DNA of 64,000 nt from M3 sp964637445 (lineage in GTDB: Bacteria; Bacteroidota; Bacteroidia; Bacteroidales; Muribaculaceae). Location of the stretch: NCBI GenBank assembly GCA_964637445.1, contig CAZWWS010000001.1, positions 1-64,000 on the forward strand, read 5' to 3'. Under the pieces are notes generated by a model, which saw nothing but the letters and a program-made list of their open reading frames with translations, did not search any database and was not told where the DNA came from. Made by a program: the position numbers and the translations under genes. Shown piece by piece: positions 1 through 9,206 of the stretch; position 1 is the stretch's first letter, and every line of letters begins with the position of its first letter.

Positions 1-835
1 TTTGAGCCCAAAGCATACGTGCTGCACGGAATTTTGCAAGTTCCATGAAGTAGTTGGAAGAAATACCCATGTTGAACTTGATGCGCTTTGCAACTTCGTC
101 AACAGCTATACCCTTGTCGGTGAGAAGTATAAGCCATTCTGCACCCCATGCGAGAGCATAACCCAATTCCTGAGCGATGTATGAGCCTGCATTGTTGAGC
201 ATGATGGTGTCAACAGCGAGTACGCGCAAACCGGCCACTTCTTTAACGGCCGCTAAAAGATCAATCGCCCATTGAGTAAGGTTGGCAGGAAGTTCAGCTC
301 CATGCTTCAATGCTTTGCGGAATGGGTTGAAATCGATTGAACCTTGGAATGATTCTGTTGCACCGGCAGCTTTTACTGCGTCAACAAGAGCTACAGCTAC
401 ATCTGCGGCCTTTTTAGGACAACAATTAATGTTGATTTCTACAGCTTTAAGGTCAATTCCCTTGAGAAGAATAGCAACATCAGATGCTTCTTTAACTTTG
501 AATCCGAGAGAATTTACGCCTTTGGTGAGTACATCCAAAGCCTTTTTGTTGGCTTCTTCTGCATTGTCGGCAATGATTTCTTGGCGAGTAAGCCATTCAT
601 TGTCTGTACGAGTTCCGCGTACGAAAGGATATTCGCCGGGAAGCGAATCTGTAGTTTTTAGGTCTGCGATATCCTCAGCCCTATACATGGGTTGAACGTT
701 GAAACCTTCATTTGTTCGCCACACCAATTTTTTTTCAAAAGGAACGCCTTTGAGATCGGCATCTACCTTAGCTTTCCACTCTTCGGTGGAAATAGCAGGA
801 AATTGGTCGAACAATTTTTCTTTCTTTTCTGCCAT
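1..835 (-). CDS. mutA: Methylmalonyl-CoA mutase small subunit, N-terminal part (cut by left edge)
   Basis: Small (beta) subunit of the B12-dependent heterodimeric mutase that interconverts succinyl-CoA and methylmalonyl-CoA in the succinate-to-propionate route; cytoplasmic. The frame starts at the ATG at 835 (MAEKKEKLFDQFPAIS) and stays open to the window edge, giving 278 visible residues of a protein that normally exceeds 600, so the barrel's end and the C-terminal domain are missing. Family-like stretches include DADLKGVPFEKKLVW near residue 25 and GSIDFNPFRKALKHG further on. In Bacteroidota the large subunit (mutB) usually follows mutA; here that position lies outside the window. A full promoter match sits upstream at 939-969. 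The family call rests on recognition of the N-terminal third only. Confidence 0.88.
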   Translation of the reverse strand, partial: MAEKKEKLFDQFPAISTEEWKAKVDADLKGVPFEKKLVWRTNEGFNVQPMYRAEDIADLKTTDSLPGEYPFVRGTRTDNEWLTRQEIIADNAEEANKKALDVLTKGVNSLGFKVKEASDVAILLKGIDLKAVEININCCPKKAADVAVALVDAVKAAGATESFQGSIDFNPFRKALKHGAELPANLTQWAIDLLAAVKEVAGLRVLAVDTIMLNNAGSYIAQELGYALAWGAEWLILLTDKGIAVDEVAKRIKFNMGISSNYFMELAKFRAARMLWAQ

Positions 836-1146
836 GATTTGGTAATAAAATTTATTGTTTTAGAAAAAATTGTACAATGTTTAGGATACTTCGTTGTCGT
901 GTCCCGTGGTATTATTTTTTATAGTTAATTCAACAAGGCAAAATTACAAATAATTGTCAAATAGACAAAGCTAAAATGAGGAAATGATTGGATTATAAGC
1001 CTTGAATATCCAACAAATAAACTTAATGTGACAGAAAAACGACGAAATTAGCAATATAATGGTAAGAATATTGCAGTTTAACTCCTACTATACCGAAATT
1101 GAGTCCTATTGATGTTAAGAAATTGATGTTGGATTATTATGCCTGA
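836..1146. other. Intergenic region, 311 bp, no gene seen
   Basis: Besides the mutA promoter it holds only A+T-rich sequence and one weak 7-bp inverted repeat (GCAATAT 1051-1057 with ATATTGC 1068-1074) without a T-run. That repeat could be a poor terminator for the minus-strand gene ending at 1147. No RNA gene or supportable ORF was found. Confidence 0.5.
939..969 (-). promoter_or_regulatory. Bacteroidota-type promoter of mutA
   Basis: On the minus strand, TTTG (966-969) is followed after exactly 19 bases by TAATTTTG (939-946), matching the Bacteroidota -33/-7 consensus TTTG-N19-TAnnTTTG. Transcription would start near 932, leaving a leader of roughly 97 nt before the ATG at 835. Confidence 0.7.
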
Positions 1147-1344
1147 TTAGTTGCAACCGCATGAGCCATCTTTCTGGCGATGGCATATCGTTTTTTGTGA
1201 TTTTTTGAGACATGTATCGGCAAGGTCGCAACCATCACAGGCAGATGCAGATTTGCCAAATCTCTTTATGAATCGTTTGATGACCCACCCAATGGCGAAA
1301 GCAATGATTGCCGAAATGATGATATATTGCAATGTATGTGTCAT
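1147..1344 (-). CDS. Small Cys-rich membrane protein, FeoB-associated-like
   Basis: 65-residue protein with one N-terminal membrane segment (about residues 7-24), then a basic stretch (KRFIKRFGK) and a tail with six cysteines arranged CDGC...C...C...CGC. This organisation resembles the small 'FeoB-associated Cys-rich membrane protein' family, whose members often sit beside feoB; no feo gene is visible here. It overlaps the end of the upstream Nudix gene by four bases (ATGA), so the two are probably translationally coupled. Function unknown; the cysteines suggest metal or redox binding, which is inference. Confidence 0.7.
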   Translation of the reverse strand: MTHTLQYIIISAIIAFAIGWVIKRFIKRFGKSASACDGCDLADTCLKKSQKTICHRQKDGSCGCN

Positions 1345-1853
1345 GGAATAAGATGTCGGATGCGTTGATATTCTTGCTCAAAATTAGTCGTAAGTATATT
1401 TGCTCCAATGGCTGAGTCTATTTCAGAGATATGCCAAAAACGCCCTTCTTCTATCTCAATAGGATCAAGAACGGGTTTGAATGAACTGTCGGCAATAATA
1501 TAGAAAGAATTTACTAATTCATATTCGATATTAGAGCGGAAAGGGTAGGTAAGTAGGGTTTGTGCATCTGTAAACTCGATGTTTAATTCTTCACGAGCCT
1601 CGCGATGAAGAGCTTCGCCGATGTTCTCGCCAAAATCGACATGGCCTCCAACTGCGGTATCCCATTTGCCCGGTTGTATATCTTTGTTTTTTGCTCGTCT
1701 TTGTAGAAAAATATATCCTCCGACTCTAAATATATGAAGATGAACTACCGGATGAAGCAACATTGAGCCGGAGTGACATTCGCTACGGGTTGCACTACCC
1801 ACGACATTTCCGGCTTCATCAACCAATGGAAATATTTCTTCTTTTTTTGCCAT
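1341..1853 (-). CDS. Nudix hydrolase
   Basis: 170 residues with a clear Nudix box GX5EX7REXXEE at residues 70-92 (G70, E76, R84, E85, E88, E89), the Mg-binding catalytic loop that cleaves nucleoside diphosphates linked to another group. The N-terminal part (IFPLVDEAGNVVGSATRSEC) resembles the YfcD / isopentenyl-diphosphate-isomerase-like branch, in which the exact substrate is generally unknown. Cytoplasmic. It lies 36 bp downstream of topB and overlaps the next small membrane-protein gene by four bases, so topB, this gene and the Cys-rich peptide probably form one transcript. Substrate cannot be named from sequence. Confidence 0.88.
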   Translation of the reverse strand: MAKKEEIFPLVDEAGNVVGSATRSECHSGSMLLHPVVHLHIFRVGGYIFLQRRAKNKDIQPGKWDTAVGGHVDFGENIGEALHREAREELNIEFTDAQTLLTYPFRSNIEYELVNSFYIIADSSFKPVLDPIEIEEGRFWHISEIDSAIGANILTTNFEQEYQRIRHLIP

Positions 1854-1889
1854 ATTGATTATGAATATTACAAAATGAGATGGATGCCG

Positions 1890-3971
1890 TTATTTTTTGA
1901 GAGAAGCTATTCGCTTGTATAGTTGTTCGGGGGTAAGCGAATCGGGATATTGCTCGAAAGGTAAACGAAGGTCGCATCCGGTTCTGAAATTTGAGCATCC
2001 ATAAGCCGTGCGTCCTTTGATTAAATGTCCTGTTCCGCATTTAGGACAAGCAATAGCATCGACAGATTCTATTTTAGGTGAGGGCTTTCGTGTCCGCGTT
2101 GGTTTGTCGCCGCTATCTTTCGCGGCTTTCTTTTTCTCTTTTTTTGCTGACTTTTCTTCTTGTTGCTCAATGAGAATGCGTCGCGATGAGTTATCGCTCA
2201 ATACATTGAGCACAATCTCTTGAATTAGTGTCTTGAGTTCGCTGATAAATTCGCTTGCCGAATAGTCGCCTCGCTCAATTCGCCTAAGTTTATTTTCCCA
2301 AAGACCTGTGAGTTTGGCACTCTTTAATAGCTCTTCATTGATAGTCGCAATCAAGTCGATACCGGCTTGTGATGCCATTATATTTTTTCGTTCACGATAT
2401 ATGTAGCGACGCTTAAAAAGTGTCTCAATTATAGCCGCACGAGTTGATGGTCGTCCGATGCCATTTTCTTTCATCGCTTCACGCAACGTTTCATCATCGA
2501 CAGTTTTTCCTGCCGATTCCATAGCGCGAAGCAATGTGCCTTCAGTGTAGTATTTGGGAGGCTGTGTCTGCTTTTTGAGTAGAGATGGTTGGTGCGGTCC
2601 ACTTTCTCCTATGTCAAATTTTGGAAGAATACCATCTTCTTGCTGTTCTTGCTCCTCGGAGTTGTCGGTTGATGACTGCTGATTGGTTGAAGTGTATATA
2701 CTGCGCCAACCCGGTTCGAGAATGACCTTTCCGGTAGCTTTGAACCCAACATCGGTTACGTCGCCAAGCACGGTGGTCTGCATAAACACGCAGTCCGGAT
2801 AGAATGCTGCAATAAAACGCATCGCTATCAAATGATACATTTTACGCTCATCTCCAACAAGAGATGTCGGAGCTTGCCCTGTTGGAATGATGGCATGGTG
2901 ATCTGTAACTTTAGAGTTGTCGAACACCTTTTTGCTCTTTGGTATCTTCGTGGCGAGAATAGATGCAGTCAGATCGGCGTATGGTGTCATCTGTTGCAAG
3001 ATGGTTGGAATCTTAGGATAAATGTCGTCGCTAAGATAAGTGGTGTCTACACGGGGATATGTGGTCACTTTTTTTTCGTAAAGCGACTGAATAAGGCGCA
3101 ATGTGTCATCGGCAGTCCATCCCCATTTTTTATTGCATTCAACTTGGAGTGATGTCAAGTCAAATAGACGAGGAGGTGCTTCTTTGCCTTTCTTCTCGGT
3201 GACATCTCGTATCACCATTGGAGAGTTGGTTATTTTACTCAAAGCCTCTTGGGCTTCTGCTTCCGATTTGAATCGTCCCGAAGTGGCATTGAAAGTTGCA
3301 CCTCTGTATGTCGTTTTTAGTTCCCAAAAATCTTCGTGTGTGAAGTTCTTTATCTCAAAGTGACGTTGCACTATCAAGGCCAAGGTCGGGGTTTGTACGC
3401 GACCAATAGATAGAACGTTTCCGGGCGAAGAATATTTGAGTGAGTATAAACGAGTGGCGTTCATGCCAAGAATCCAATCACCTATAGCTCGTGATAATCC
3501 GGCATAATAAAGATTATCGAAATTTTGTTGAGGTTTGAGTTGTTGAAACCCTTCTTTTATAGATTCGTCGGTCAAAGATGAAATCCAAAGTCGGCTTACC
3601 GGACAGTTGCATTCTGCTTTTTGCATTACCCATCGTTGAATCAGCTCTCCCTCTTGTCCGGCATCACCGCAGTTAATCACTTCTGATGCTTCAGAAATAA
3701 GAGATTTAATAACGTTGAACTGACGCTTGATGCTGTCTTGCTCGATTAGTTTGATGCCGAATTTTGCCGGAATCATTGGTAAGGAGCCTAATGACCATCT
3801 TTTCCATAAATCGGTGTAGTCGGCCGGCTCTTTGAGGGTACAAAGATGTCCGAAGGTCCAAGTGATTTTGTAATCACCTCCTTCGTAATAACCATCACGT
3901 TTTACGGTAGCTCCTAATATTGCCGCAATATCTTTGGCAACACTTGGTTTCTCGGTAATGCAGAGTTTCAC
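1890..3971 (-). CDS. topB: DNA topoisomerase III
   Basis: 693-residue type IA topoisomerase that passes single DNA strands through a transient nick to decatenate or relax DNA. Residues 1-120 form the TOPRIM domain (CITEKPSVAKDI at 4-15; metal-binding CGDAGQEGEL at 101-110). The catalytic tyrosine is Y305 in the motif TTYPRVDTTYLS. A zinc-ribbon-like tail follows near the C-terminus (CPKCGTGHL ... YGCSNFRTGCDLRLPF), as in many Bacteroidota TopB proteins, after a Lys-rich linker (EEKSAKKEKKKAAK). mazG lies upstream with a 16-bp gap, suggesting co-transcription. TopB copies can also sit on conjugative elements, but no relaxase or tra gene is near, so this is probably the chromosomal copy. Confidence 0.95.
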   Translation of the reverse strand: MKLCITEKPSVAKDIAAILGATVKRDGYYEGGDYKITWTFGHLCTLKEPADYTDLWKRWSLGSLPMIPAKFGIKLIEQDSIKRQFNVIKSLISEASEVINCGDAGQEGELIQRWVMQKAECNCPVSRLWISSLTDESIKEGFQQLKPQQNFDNLYYAGLSRAIGDWILGMNATRLYSLKYSSPGNVLSIGRVQTPTLALIVQRHFEIKNFTHEDFWELKTTYRGATFNATSGRFKSEAEAQEALSKITNSPMVIRDVTEKKGKEAPPRLFDLTSLQVECNKKWGWTADDTLRLIQSLYEKKVTTYPRVDTTYLSDDIYPKIPTILQQMTPYADLTASILATKIPKSKKVFDNSKVTDHHAIIPTGQAPTSLVGDERKMYHLIAMRFIAAFYPDCVFMQTTVLGDVTDVGFKATGKVILEPGWRSIYTSTNQQSSTDNSEEQEQQEDGILPKFDIGESGPHQPSLLKKQTQPPKYYTEGTLLRAMESAGKTVDDETLREAMKENGIGRPSTRAAIIETLFKRRYIYRERKNIMASQAGIDLIATINEELLKSAKLTGLWENKLRRIERGDYSASEFISELKTLIQEIVLNVLSDNSSRRILIEQQEEKSAKKEKKKAAKDSGDKPTRTRKPSPKIESVDAIACPKCGTGHLIKGRTAYGCSNFRTGCDLRLPFEQYPDSLTPEQLYKRIASLKK

Positions 3972-3987
3972 GTCTCAAACAACTTAA

Positions 3988-4779
3988 TTATTCACGTTCC
4001 ATACGCTTTGCTTCATCCCACAACTCGTCCATTTCGGCGAGAGTTATGTCTTTCAGATTGCGCCCCATTTCCGTTGCGCGAGCTTCGACATGATTAAAGC
4101 GACGTATGAATTTTGAGTTGGTCTTTTCCAATGCATTTTCCGGATTAACTTTGTATAGACGCGCTGCATTGATGAGTGCAAAGAATAAGTCTCCAAACTC
4201 CTCTTCGAGATGTTGGTGATCCATTGATTCAATTTCGGCTCCGACTTCTGTAATTTCTTCTTTTACCTTATCCCACACTTGTCGGCGGTCGTCCCAATCA
4301 AAACCTACATTCGAAGCTTTCTCTTGGATGCGGTCGGCCTTTATCATGGCCGGTAAAGCTTTGGGGACTCCGGCAAGAACAGTTTTGTTGCCACCGTTCT
4401 CTTTGAGTTTTATTTGTTCCCAATTTTGCTCTACTTCATGAGAATTGTTGACTTGAGCGCTTCCGAATACGTGAGGGTGACGGAATATGAGTTTAGCATT
4501 AAGAGCATCTGCAACGTCGGCTATATCAAAAGCACCTTTTTCCTCGCCTATCTTAGAATAGAATAGGATATGAAGAAGCACGTCGCCAAGTTCCTTTCGG
4601 ATATTGGCATTGTCATCGTTGATGAGAGCATCGCATAGCTCATAGACTTCTTCTATGGTGTTAGGACGCAGGCTTTCATTGGTTTGCTTGCGATCCCATG
4701 GACATTCTACTCGCAGTATGTCGAGGGTGTCGATGACTTTGCCGAGGGCTTCAATTTTCTCTTCGCGTGTGTGTGCCAT
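3988..4779 (-). CDS. mazG: Nucleoside triphosphate pyrophosphohydrolase MazG
   Basis: 263 residues, the usual length of the two-domain MazG enzyme, which hydrolyses (d)NTPs to monophosphate and pyrophosphate as a house-cleaning step. The first MazG domain starts with the typical LRVECPWDRKQTNESLRPN and contains EEVYE and the KELGDVLLH helix carrying metal-binding acidic residues. The second repeats this with EEFGDLFFALINAARLY. Cytoplasmic. It lies 9 bp downstream of the dsbD-type gene and 16 bp upstream of topB, all on the same strand. Confidence 0.95.
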   Translation of the reverse strand: MAHTREEKIEALGKVIDTLDILRVECPWDRKQTNESLRPNTIEEVYELCDALINDDNANIRKELGDVLLHILFYSKIGEEKGAFDIADVADALNAKLIFRHPHVFGSAQVNNSHEVEQNWEQIKLKENGGNKTVLAGVPKALPAMIKADRIQEKASNVGFDWDDRRQVWDKVKEEITEVGAEIESMDHQHLEEEFGDLFFALINAARLYKVNPENALEKTNSKFIRRFNHVEARATEMGRNLKDITLAEMDELWDEAKRMERE

Positions 4780-4787
4780 TGCTGTCG

Positions 4788-6749
4788 TTATTTTGAGAAA
4801 TTTTCAATACCGCTATTAAGCCAATCAGCAAACTTGTCAACATCCTCGTCATAATAGTAGGCAGAGGTCATTGGTTGGCCATCGGTGTCGAGCACAATAT
4901 AATATGGTTGGCTATTGGCTCCGAATTTGTGGCGTTGCAAATAGCTCCATTTTTCACCTATGGTTTCGATTGTGACTTGCTTGCCGTTTTCCATTACTTT
5001 GTACGGATTGGATAAGCTCTGTTTCTCGTCGACCATGAGTTTGATGAATACAAAATTGTCTTCAATCAAAGATGAAATTTTATCGGTATCAAATACAGCA
5101 CCTTCCATCTTGCGACAGTTGACGCATCCATGACCGGAAAAGTCGATGAGAACCGGCATATTATGCTCAGTCGCATATTTCATGCCTGCTTCATAATCGG
5201 TATACTCTTTAAATGCACCATCTTCATACAAATTGAAATCTTGAGTTTTCAAAGGTGGAATAAATGCACTTCCGGCTTTGAGTGGTGCACCCCAAAGACC
5301 GGGAAGCAGATAGATGGCGAAACTCAATGATACTAAAGCCATGAAGAATCGCGGAACTGATACGCTTTCGAGTTCGTCATCGTGCGGGAATCGGATTTTG
5401 CCGAGAAGATACAATCCGAGTAGGGTAAATATTACAATCCAAAGTGATACGAATACTTCACGATCAAGGATTCCCCAGCCATATGCGAGATCGGCAACAG
5501 AGAGGAATTTGAGAGAAAGAGCCAATTCGAGGAAGCCGAGTACTACTTTTACAGAGTTGAGCCAACCTCCTGAACGAGGCATTTCTTTCAGCATAGAGGG
5601 GAATGTGGCAAATATGGCAAACGGTATAGCTAAGCCAAGAGCAAAACCGCACATCCCGACAGCCGGACCTGTGATATTTCCGATAGAAGCAGCTTCGACA
5701 AGCAGTGTCCCGATAATCGGACCGGTGCATGAGAACGATACGAGCGCTAATGTAAACGCCATGAAAAATATGCTAAGCAACCCGGTTGTACGCTCTGCCT
5801 TATTGTCCATCTTTGTCGACCACGATGCCGGTAGACGGATGTCAAATGCACCGAAAAACGATATTGCAAAGACCACTAACAATGCAAAGAATATCAGGTT
5901 GAATATTGCGTTGGTAGATAAATCATTGAGCTTGCTGGCTCCAAAAATCAAAGTTATGGCAAGGCCGAGAATGAGGTATATCACCACTATGGCAAGACCA
6001 TATATTATGGCATCTGTAATACTACGTGAGCGCGATGTGTTTTTCTTTAAGAAGAAGCTGACTGTGAGTGGTATCATTGGCCATACACAAGGCGTGAGTA
6101 ATGCTACCAAGCCACCAAGAAATCCGAATAAGAATATGTACCACCAAGGTGCATCGGCTGTGGATTGTGGATCATCTCCACTCGCTGGTACTTTTACCGG
6201 CGACCACCAATTATTGCTGTCGGTCGATTGGCCTGAAACATTTGCCTTGGGTGCCACATCTGCCACATCTTCTGATGTTGTTGTGGATGCTGTGCCTCCA
6301 TTCCCGAATGAGAACGATTCTTTCTGGGGCGGAAGACAAGTTTTGTCATTGCATCCCATAAATTTTATCTGTCCATCAATTTTGATGCCATTTTTGTTAG
6401 TTACTTTGAATCTCTGTGAGAATGTGACATCGTTTTCCCACCAATTTAATTTTAAGTGGAATATCATGTCGGTCTTTTCAATAGGAGCCTCAGATGGAGT
6501 AATGTCACCAACGAGTTCTACGCCTTCAAGAGTTGAAAAGTCGAATGTCGTAGATACCGGTCCTCCAGAGGGTAAGTCAAGTCCATATAGGTGCCACCCA
6601 TCTTCAATGTTGGCTGTGAATTTTACTACTCCTTCATCCTCGGATGTCATATCCATAGAGGATGACCACTTAATCGGTGTTAGTATTTGGGCAAATGCTG
6701 CTATAGATGCAATAGCTATGCAGAATGTTGCAAGAAAAAAACGTCGCAT
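4788..6749 (-). CDS. dsbD: Thiol:disulfide interchange protein DsbD-like
   Basis: 653-residue inner-membrane protein that would move reducing electrons from the cytoplasm to periplasmic thiols. The order is that of DsbD: signal peptide (residues 1-20), a periplasmic domain of about 150 residues (with MGCNDKTCLPP carrying a CX4C pair), a multi-span CcdA-like core (LTPCVWPMIPLTVSFF and FSCTGPIIGTLL carry the two membrane cysteines), and a C-terminal thioredoxin domain with the active-site motif GCVNCRKM (C542, C545). It heads a minus-strand run with mazG, topB and the Nudix gene, and is divergent from the glycogen-synthase-like gene; a -7 box lies at 6775-6782. Confidence 0.92.
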   Translation of the reverse strand: MRRFFLATFCIAIASIAAFAQILTPIKWSSSMDMTSEDEGVVKFTANIEDGWHLYGLDLPSGGPVSTTFDFSTLEGVELVGDITPSEAPIEKTDMIFHLKLNWWENDVTFSQRFKVTNKNGIKIDGQIKFMGCNDKTCLPPQKESFSFGNGGTASTTTSEDVADVAPKANVSGQSTDSNNWWSPVKVPASGDDPQSTADAPWWYIFLFGFLGGLVALLTPCVWPMIPLTVSFFLKKNTSRSRSITDAIIYGLAIVVIYLILGLAITLIFGASKLNDLSTNAIFNLIFFALLVVFAISFFGAFDIRLPASWSTKMDNKAERTTGLLSIFFMAFTLALVSFSCTGPIIGTLLVEAASIGNITGPAVGMCGFALGLAIPFAIFATFPSMLKEMPRSGGWLNSVKVVLGFLELALSLKFLSVADLAYGWGILDREVFVSLWIVIFTLLGLYLLGKIRFPHDDELESVSVPRFFMALVSLSFAIYLLPGLWGAPLKAGSAFIPPLKTQDFNLYEDGAFKEYTDYEAGMKYATEHNMPVLIDFSGHGCVNCRKMEGAVFDTDKISSLIEDNFVFIKLMVDEKQSLSNPYKVMENGKQVTIETIGEKWSYLQRHKFGANSQPYYIVLDTDGQPMTSAYYYDEDVDKFADWLNSGIENFSK

Positions 6750-6774
6750 ACTTTGATTTTTATTAATTAGTCTG

Positions 6775-6782
6775 CAAAGTTA
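6775..6782 (-). promoter_or_regulatory. -7 box of the dsbD promoter
   Basis: TAACTTTG on the minus strand matches TAnnTTTG; transcription would start near 6768, about 19 nt before the ATG at 6749. No clear TTTG lies at the -33 position. Confidence 0.5.
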
Positions 6783-6941
6783 CGATAAAACACTTATCTT
6801 AAAAATATATACTATGAAATTTAACAGTTGACAACATCTTTGATGGTATATGAATGTTAAACTGCTCAGGCTCTTTTGTTATAAGTAGATAAAAAGCGCG
6901 ATTCAAGCTACCCTATAGTGGCATATTTGAAAAAAAATTAC

Positions 6942-6949
6942 TACCTTTG
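6942..6949 (+). promoter_or_regulatory. -7 box upstream of the glycogen-synthase-like gene
   Basis: TACCTTTG matches TAnnTTTG; start site near 6956, 30 nt before the ATG at 6986. The -33 position holds no good TTTG. Confidence 0.5.
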
Positions 6950-6985
6950 CAGACAATTCTATTAATAGATAATCATTGAAACTTA

Positions 6986-7792
6986 ATGGATACAAACAAG
7001 ATCCTTTACATCTCTCAAGAAATTACTCCTTATTTACCAAAAACGCCAATGGCCGAGCTCGGACAGATGCTCCCGCAAGGTATTCAAGAAAAAGGAAATG
7101 AAGTACGTACATTCATGCCTCGCTATGGTTGTATTAACGAACGTCGCAATCAGTTGCACGAAGTAATACGCCTTTCGGGTATGAACATTATTATTGATGA
7201 TACCGACCATCCTCTAATCATCAAGGTTGCAACATTGCAACCATCGCGTATTCAGGTCTACTTCATTGACAATGAAGATTTCTTCCAGCGTCATACGGCA
7301 AAAGATTTGGAAACTCGGTTGTCTCCGCAAGACAACGACGAGCGTAGTATATTCTATGTGCGAGGGGTTATTGAAACTGTAAAGAAACTTCGTTGGGAGC
7401 CAACGATAGTTCATTGTTCCGGATGGATTTCTGCTCTTTCACCATTGTATCTTAAGCGAGTATATAATGAGGATCCGTCGTTCCGCTCTGCAAAAGTAGT
7501 ATTTGCATTGTTTGATGATACATTCGAGGGGACATTAGACGAACGTTTCGTCGAAAAACTTAAAATGGATGGTTTCTCTGATGAGGATTTGAAGGGATTG
7601 TTAGGTGAGGCAGTTGACTACAAGAAGTTATGTCAATTTGCGATTGATTATTCCGATGGTGTAGTGCAATCATCTGCTGTTATTGATCCCGAGTTAATAG
7701 AATATGCCAAAGCTTCAGGCAAGCCTTTCCTTCCATTCCCCGGAGAGGAAAATTATGTTGAAGCATATAATGAATTTTATCAATCGCTTTAA
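6986..7792 (+). CDS. Glycogen/starch-synthase N-domain protein lacking the C-terminal half
   Basis: 268 residues resembling only the N-terminal Rossmann-like half of GT5 glycogen synthases: ILYISQEITPYLPKT at the start, FMPRYGCINERRNQLHEVIR, and VYFIDNEDFF. Full GlgA enzymes are close to 480 residues, with a second GT-B domain that binds ADP-glucose; that domain is absent. The KxGGL nucleotide-sugar motif near the N-terminus is replaced by KTPMA (about residues 19-23). A short protein of this type next to a DUF4270 gene is, from memory, a conserved Bacteroidota arrangement, so this looks like a standing family and not a fresh truncation. Synthase activity is doubtful; a structural or regulatory role is possible. 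Confidence 0.82.
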   Translation: MDTNKILYISQEITPYLPKTPMAELGQMLPQGIQEKGNEVRTFMPRYGCINERRNQLHEVIRLSGMNIIIDDTDHPLIIKVATLQPSRIQVYFIDNEDFFQRHTAKDLETRLSPQDNDERSIFYVRGVIETVKKLRWEPTIVHCSGWISALSPLYLKRVYNEDPSFRSAKVVFALFDDTFEGTLDERFVEKLKMDGFSDEDLKGLLGEAVDYKKLCQFAIDYSDGVVQSSAVIDPELIEYAKASGKPFLPFPGEENYVEAYNEFYQSL

Positions 7793-7820
7793 CGACTGAT
7801 AGTCAGTTGCTAACCGAATT

Positions 7821-9185
7821 ATGAAGTTTCTAAACTTAATTGCTGGCGCTCTTTTAGCTACATCGCTTGTGGCATGTGAGGAGAGTAGCTCAATTGGAGA
7901 GTCGCTTATTCAAGATGAAATCGCGATTGTTGTTGACTCTACATTTACCGTTTCCGGTCACTCTGTATTGTCGCAGAAAGTGCAGTCGCGCACCACTACC
8001 CAATTGCTGGGGCTTATAAATGCTAAAGGATATGGTACATTGCGTTCCGACGTTGTTACGCAATTTATGCCGACCATTGATTTAGACACTACAGGAGTGA
8101 CAGTTGATGACATTGACTCAATAAAGCTTGTGATGCGAATAGCTCTCGGTGGTTATACCGGTGATTCTATAGCTCCTATGGGGGTTAAGGTCTATCAATT
8201 AGATAAGCAACTACCTTCTCCAATATATAGTGATTTCTCGCCTACCGAATATTATTCACCCCAATCGGAGTTAGGGGATGCTATATACACAGCAACAGCT
8301 CTTGGAATGTCAGATTCGATTGCCGATCTTACTTATCGCTCGGTTGAAGTAGACTTGCCGGTGTCGTTAGGTAAAAAATTCTTCAATCGTTATAAGTCCA
8401 ATCCGGAGACGTTCAGCACTCCATCGGCTTTTGCTCAATGGTTTCCCGGTTTGTATATCACAAATTCCTATGGCTCGGGACGTGTGATGCATTTCAAGAG
8501 TACGGATATGCGTATATATTATCGTCAGCACGATGAGGAAAATGACACAATATATAATAAGACGGGAGTTTATTTTGCAGTTACCCCGGAAATTGTGACC
8601 AACAACAATATTGATATGGTCATTAGCCCGGAAGTTCAAGCAAGGGTCGACAATGGCGAACCGATTATCTTGGCTCCGGCCGGTATGGATGTCGAAATCG
8701 AATTTCCTACGCGCGATATTGTGGCATCATATAAGGCCAATAAAGGGGTAATATCAGTTATTAATACCTTGTCGTTTGAGTTGCCGGTTGAAAAGGTGAC
8801 AAATGAGTATGGTATAAATCCACCACCATATTTGCTGATGGTTCAAAGTAGCAAGAAGGATGAATTTTTTGCCGACAATGATATTACGGACAATAAAACA
8901 TCTTTTTATGCGGCCTACAATAGCTCGACCGGAAAATATACCTTTACAGGTCTGCGTGACTATTTGATTAGTATGCTCGACAAAGATATTACTGATGACG
9001 ATGTGATGTTCACCTTGACTCCCGTGAATATTGCTACCGAAACTACAGGAAGCAGCTACTACTCATCGGGCACACAATATGTTACGGATATATATCCTTA
9101 TGTGGATAGTCCGGCAATGGTAAAATTATTGTTTGATAAAGCAAAAATTAAGTTGACATATAGCAAGCAAACGATAAATTTTTAG
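7821..9185 (+). CDS. DUF4270 family lipoprotein
   Basis: 454-residue exported lipoprotein. A signal peptide ends in the lipobox LVAC with the lipidated cysteine at C19, followed by EESSS. The remainder fits DUF4270, a Bacteroidota-restricted family of unknown function. Repeated short beta-rich stretches (VDSIKLVMRI, VKLLFDKAKIKLTYSK) suggest a carbohydrate-binding-like or jelly-roll fold, which is inference. It follows the glycogen-synthase-like gene by 28 bp and is probably in the same transcript. The start at 7821 places the lipobox correctly. The tRNA-Thr promoter begins at its stop codon. Confidence 0.82.
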   Translation: MKFLNLIAGALLATSLVACEESSSIGESLIQDEIAIVVDSTFTVSGHSVLSQKVQSRTTTQLLGLINAKGYGTLRSDVVTQFMPTIDLDTTGVTVDDIDSIKLVMRIALGGYTGDSIAPMGVKVYQLDKQLPSPIYSDFSPTEYYSPQSELGDAIYTATALGMSDSIADLTYRSVEVDLPVSLGKKFFNRYKSNPETFSTPSAFAQWFPGLYITNSYGSGRVMHFKSTDMRIYYRQHDEENDTIYNKTGVYFAVTPEIVTNNNIDMVISPEVQARVDNGEPIILAPAGMDVEIEFPTRDIVASYKANKGVISVINTLSFELPVEKVTNEYGINPPPYLLMVQSSKKDEFFADNDITDNKTSFYAAYNSSTGKYTFTGLRDYLISMLDKDITDDDVMFTLTPVNIATETTGSSYYSSGTQYVTDIYPYVDSPAMVKLLFDKAKIKLTYSKQTINF

Positions 9186-9193
9186 TATCTTTG
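9186..9193 (+). promoter_or_regulatory. -7 box of the tRNA-Thr promoter
   Basis: TATCTTTG begins one base after the DUF4270 stop codon; start site near 9200, 7 nt before the mature tRNA 5' end. No exact -33 TTTG was seen at the right spacing. Confidence 0.6.
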
Positions 9194-9206
9194 CACTCGT
9201 AAATCA

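Noticed and set aside
5314..6756. A 480-codon open frame on the plus strand opposite dsbD
   Set aside because: It is fully antisense to a well-supported DsbD gene, is low in domain-like features, and arises from the codon bias of the real gene.
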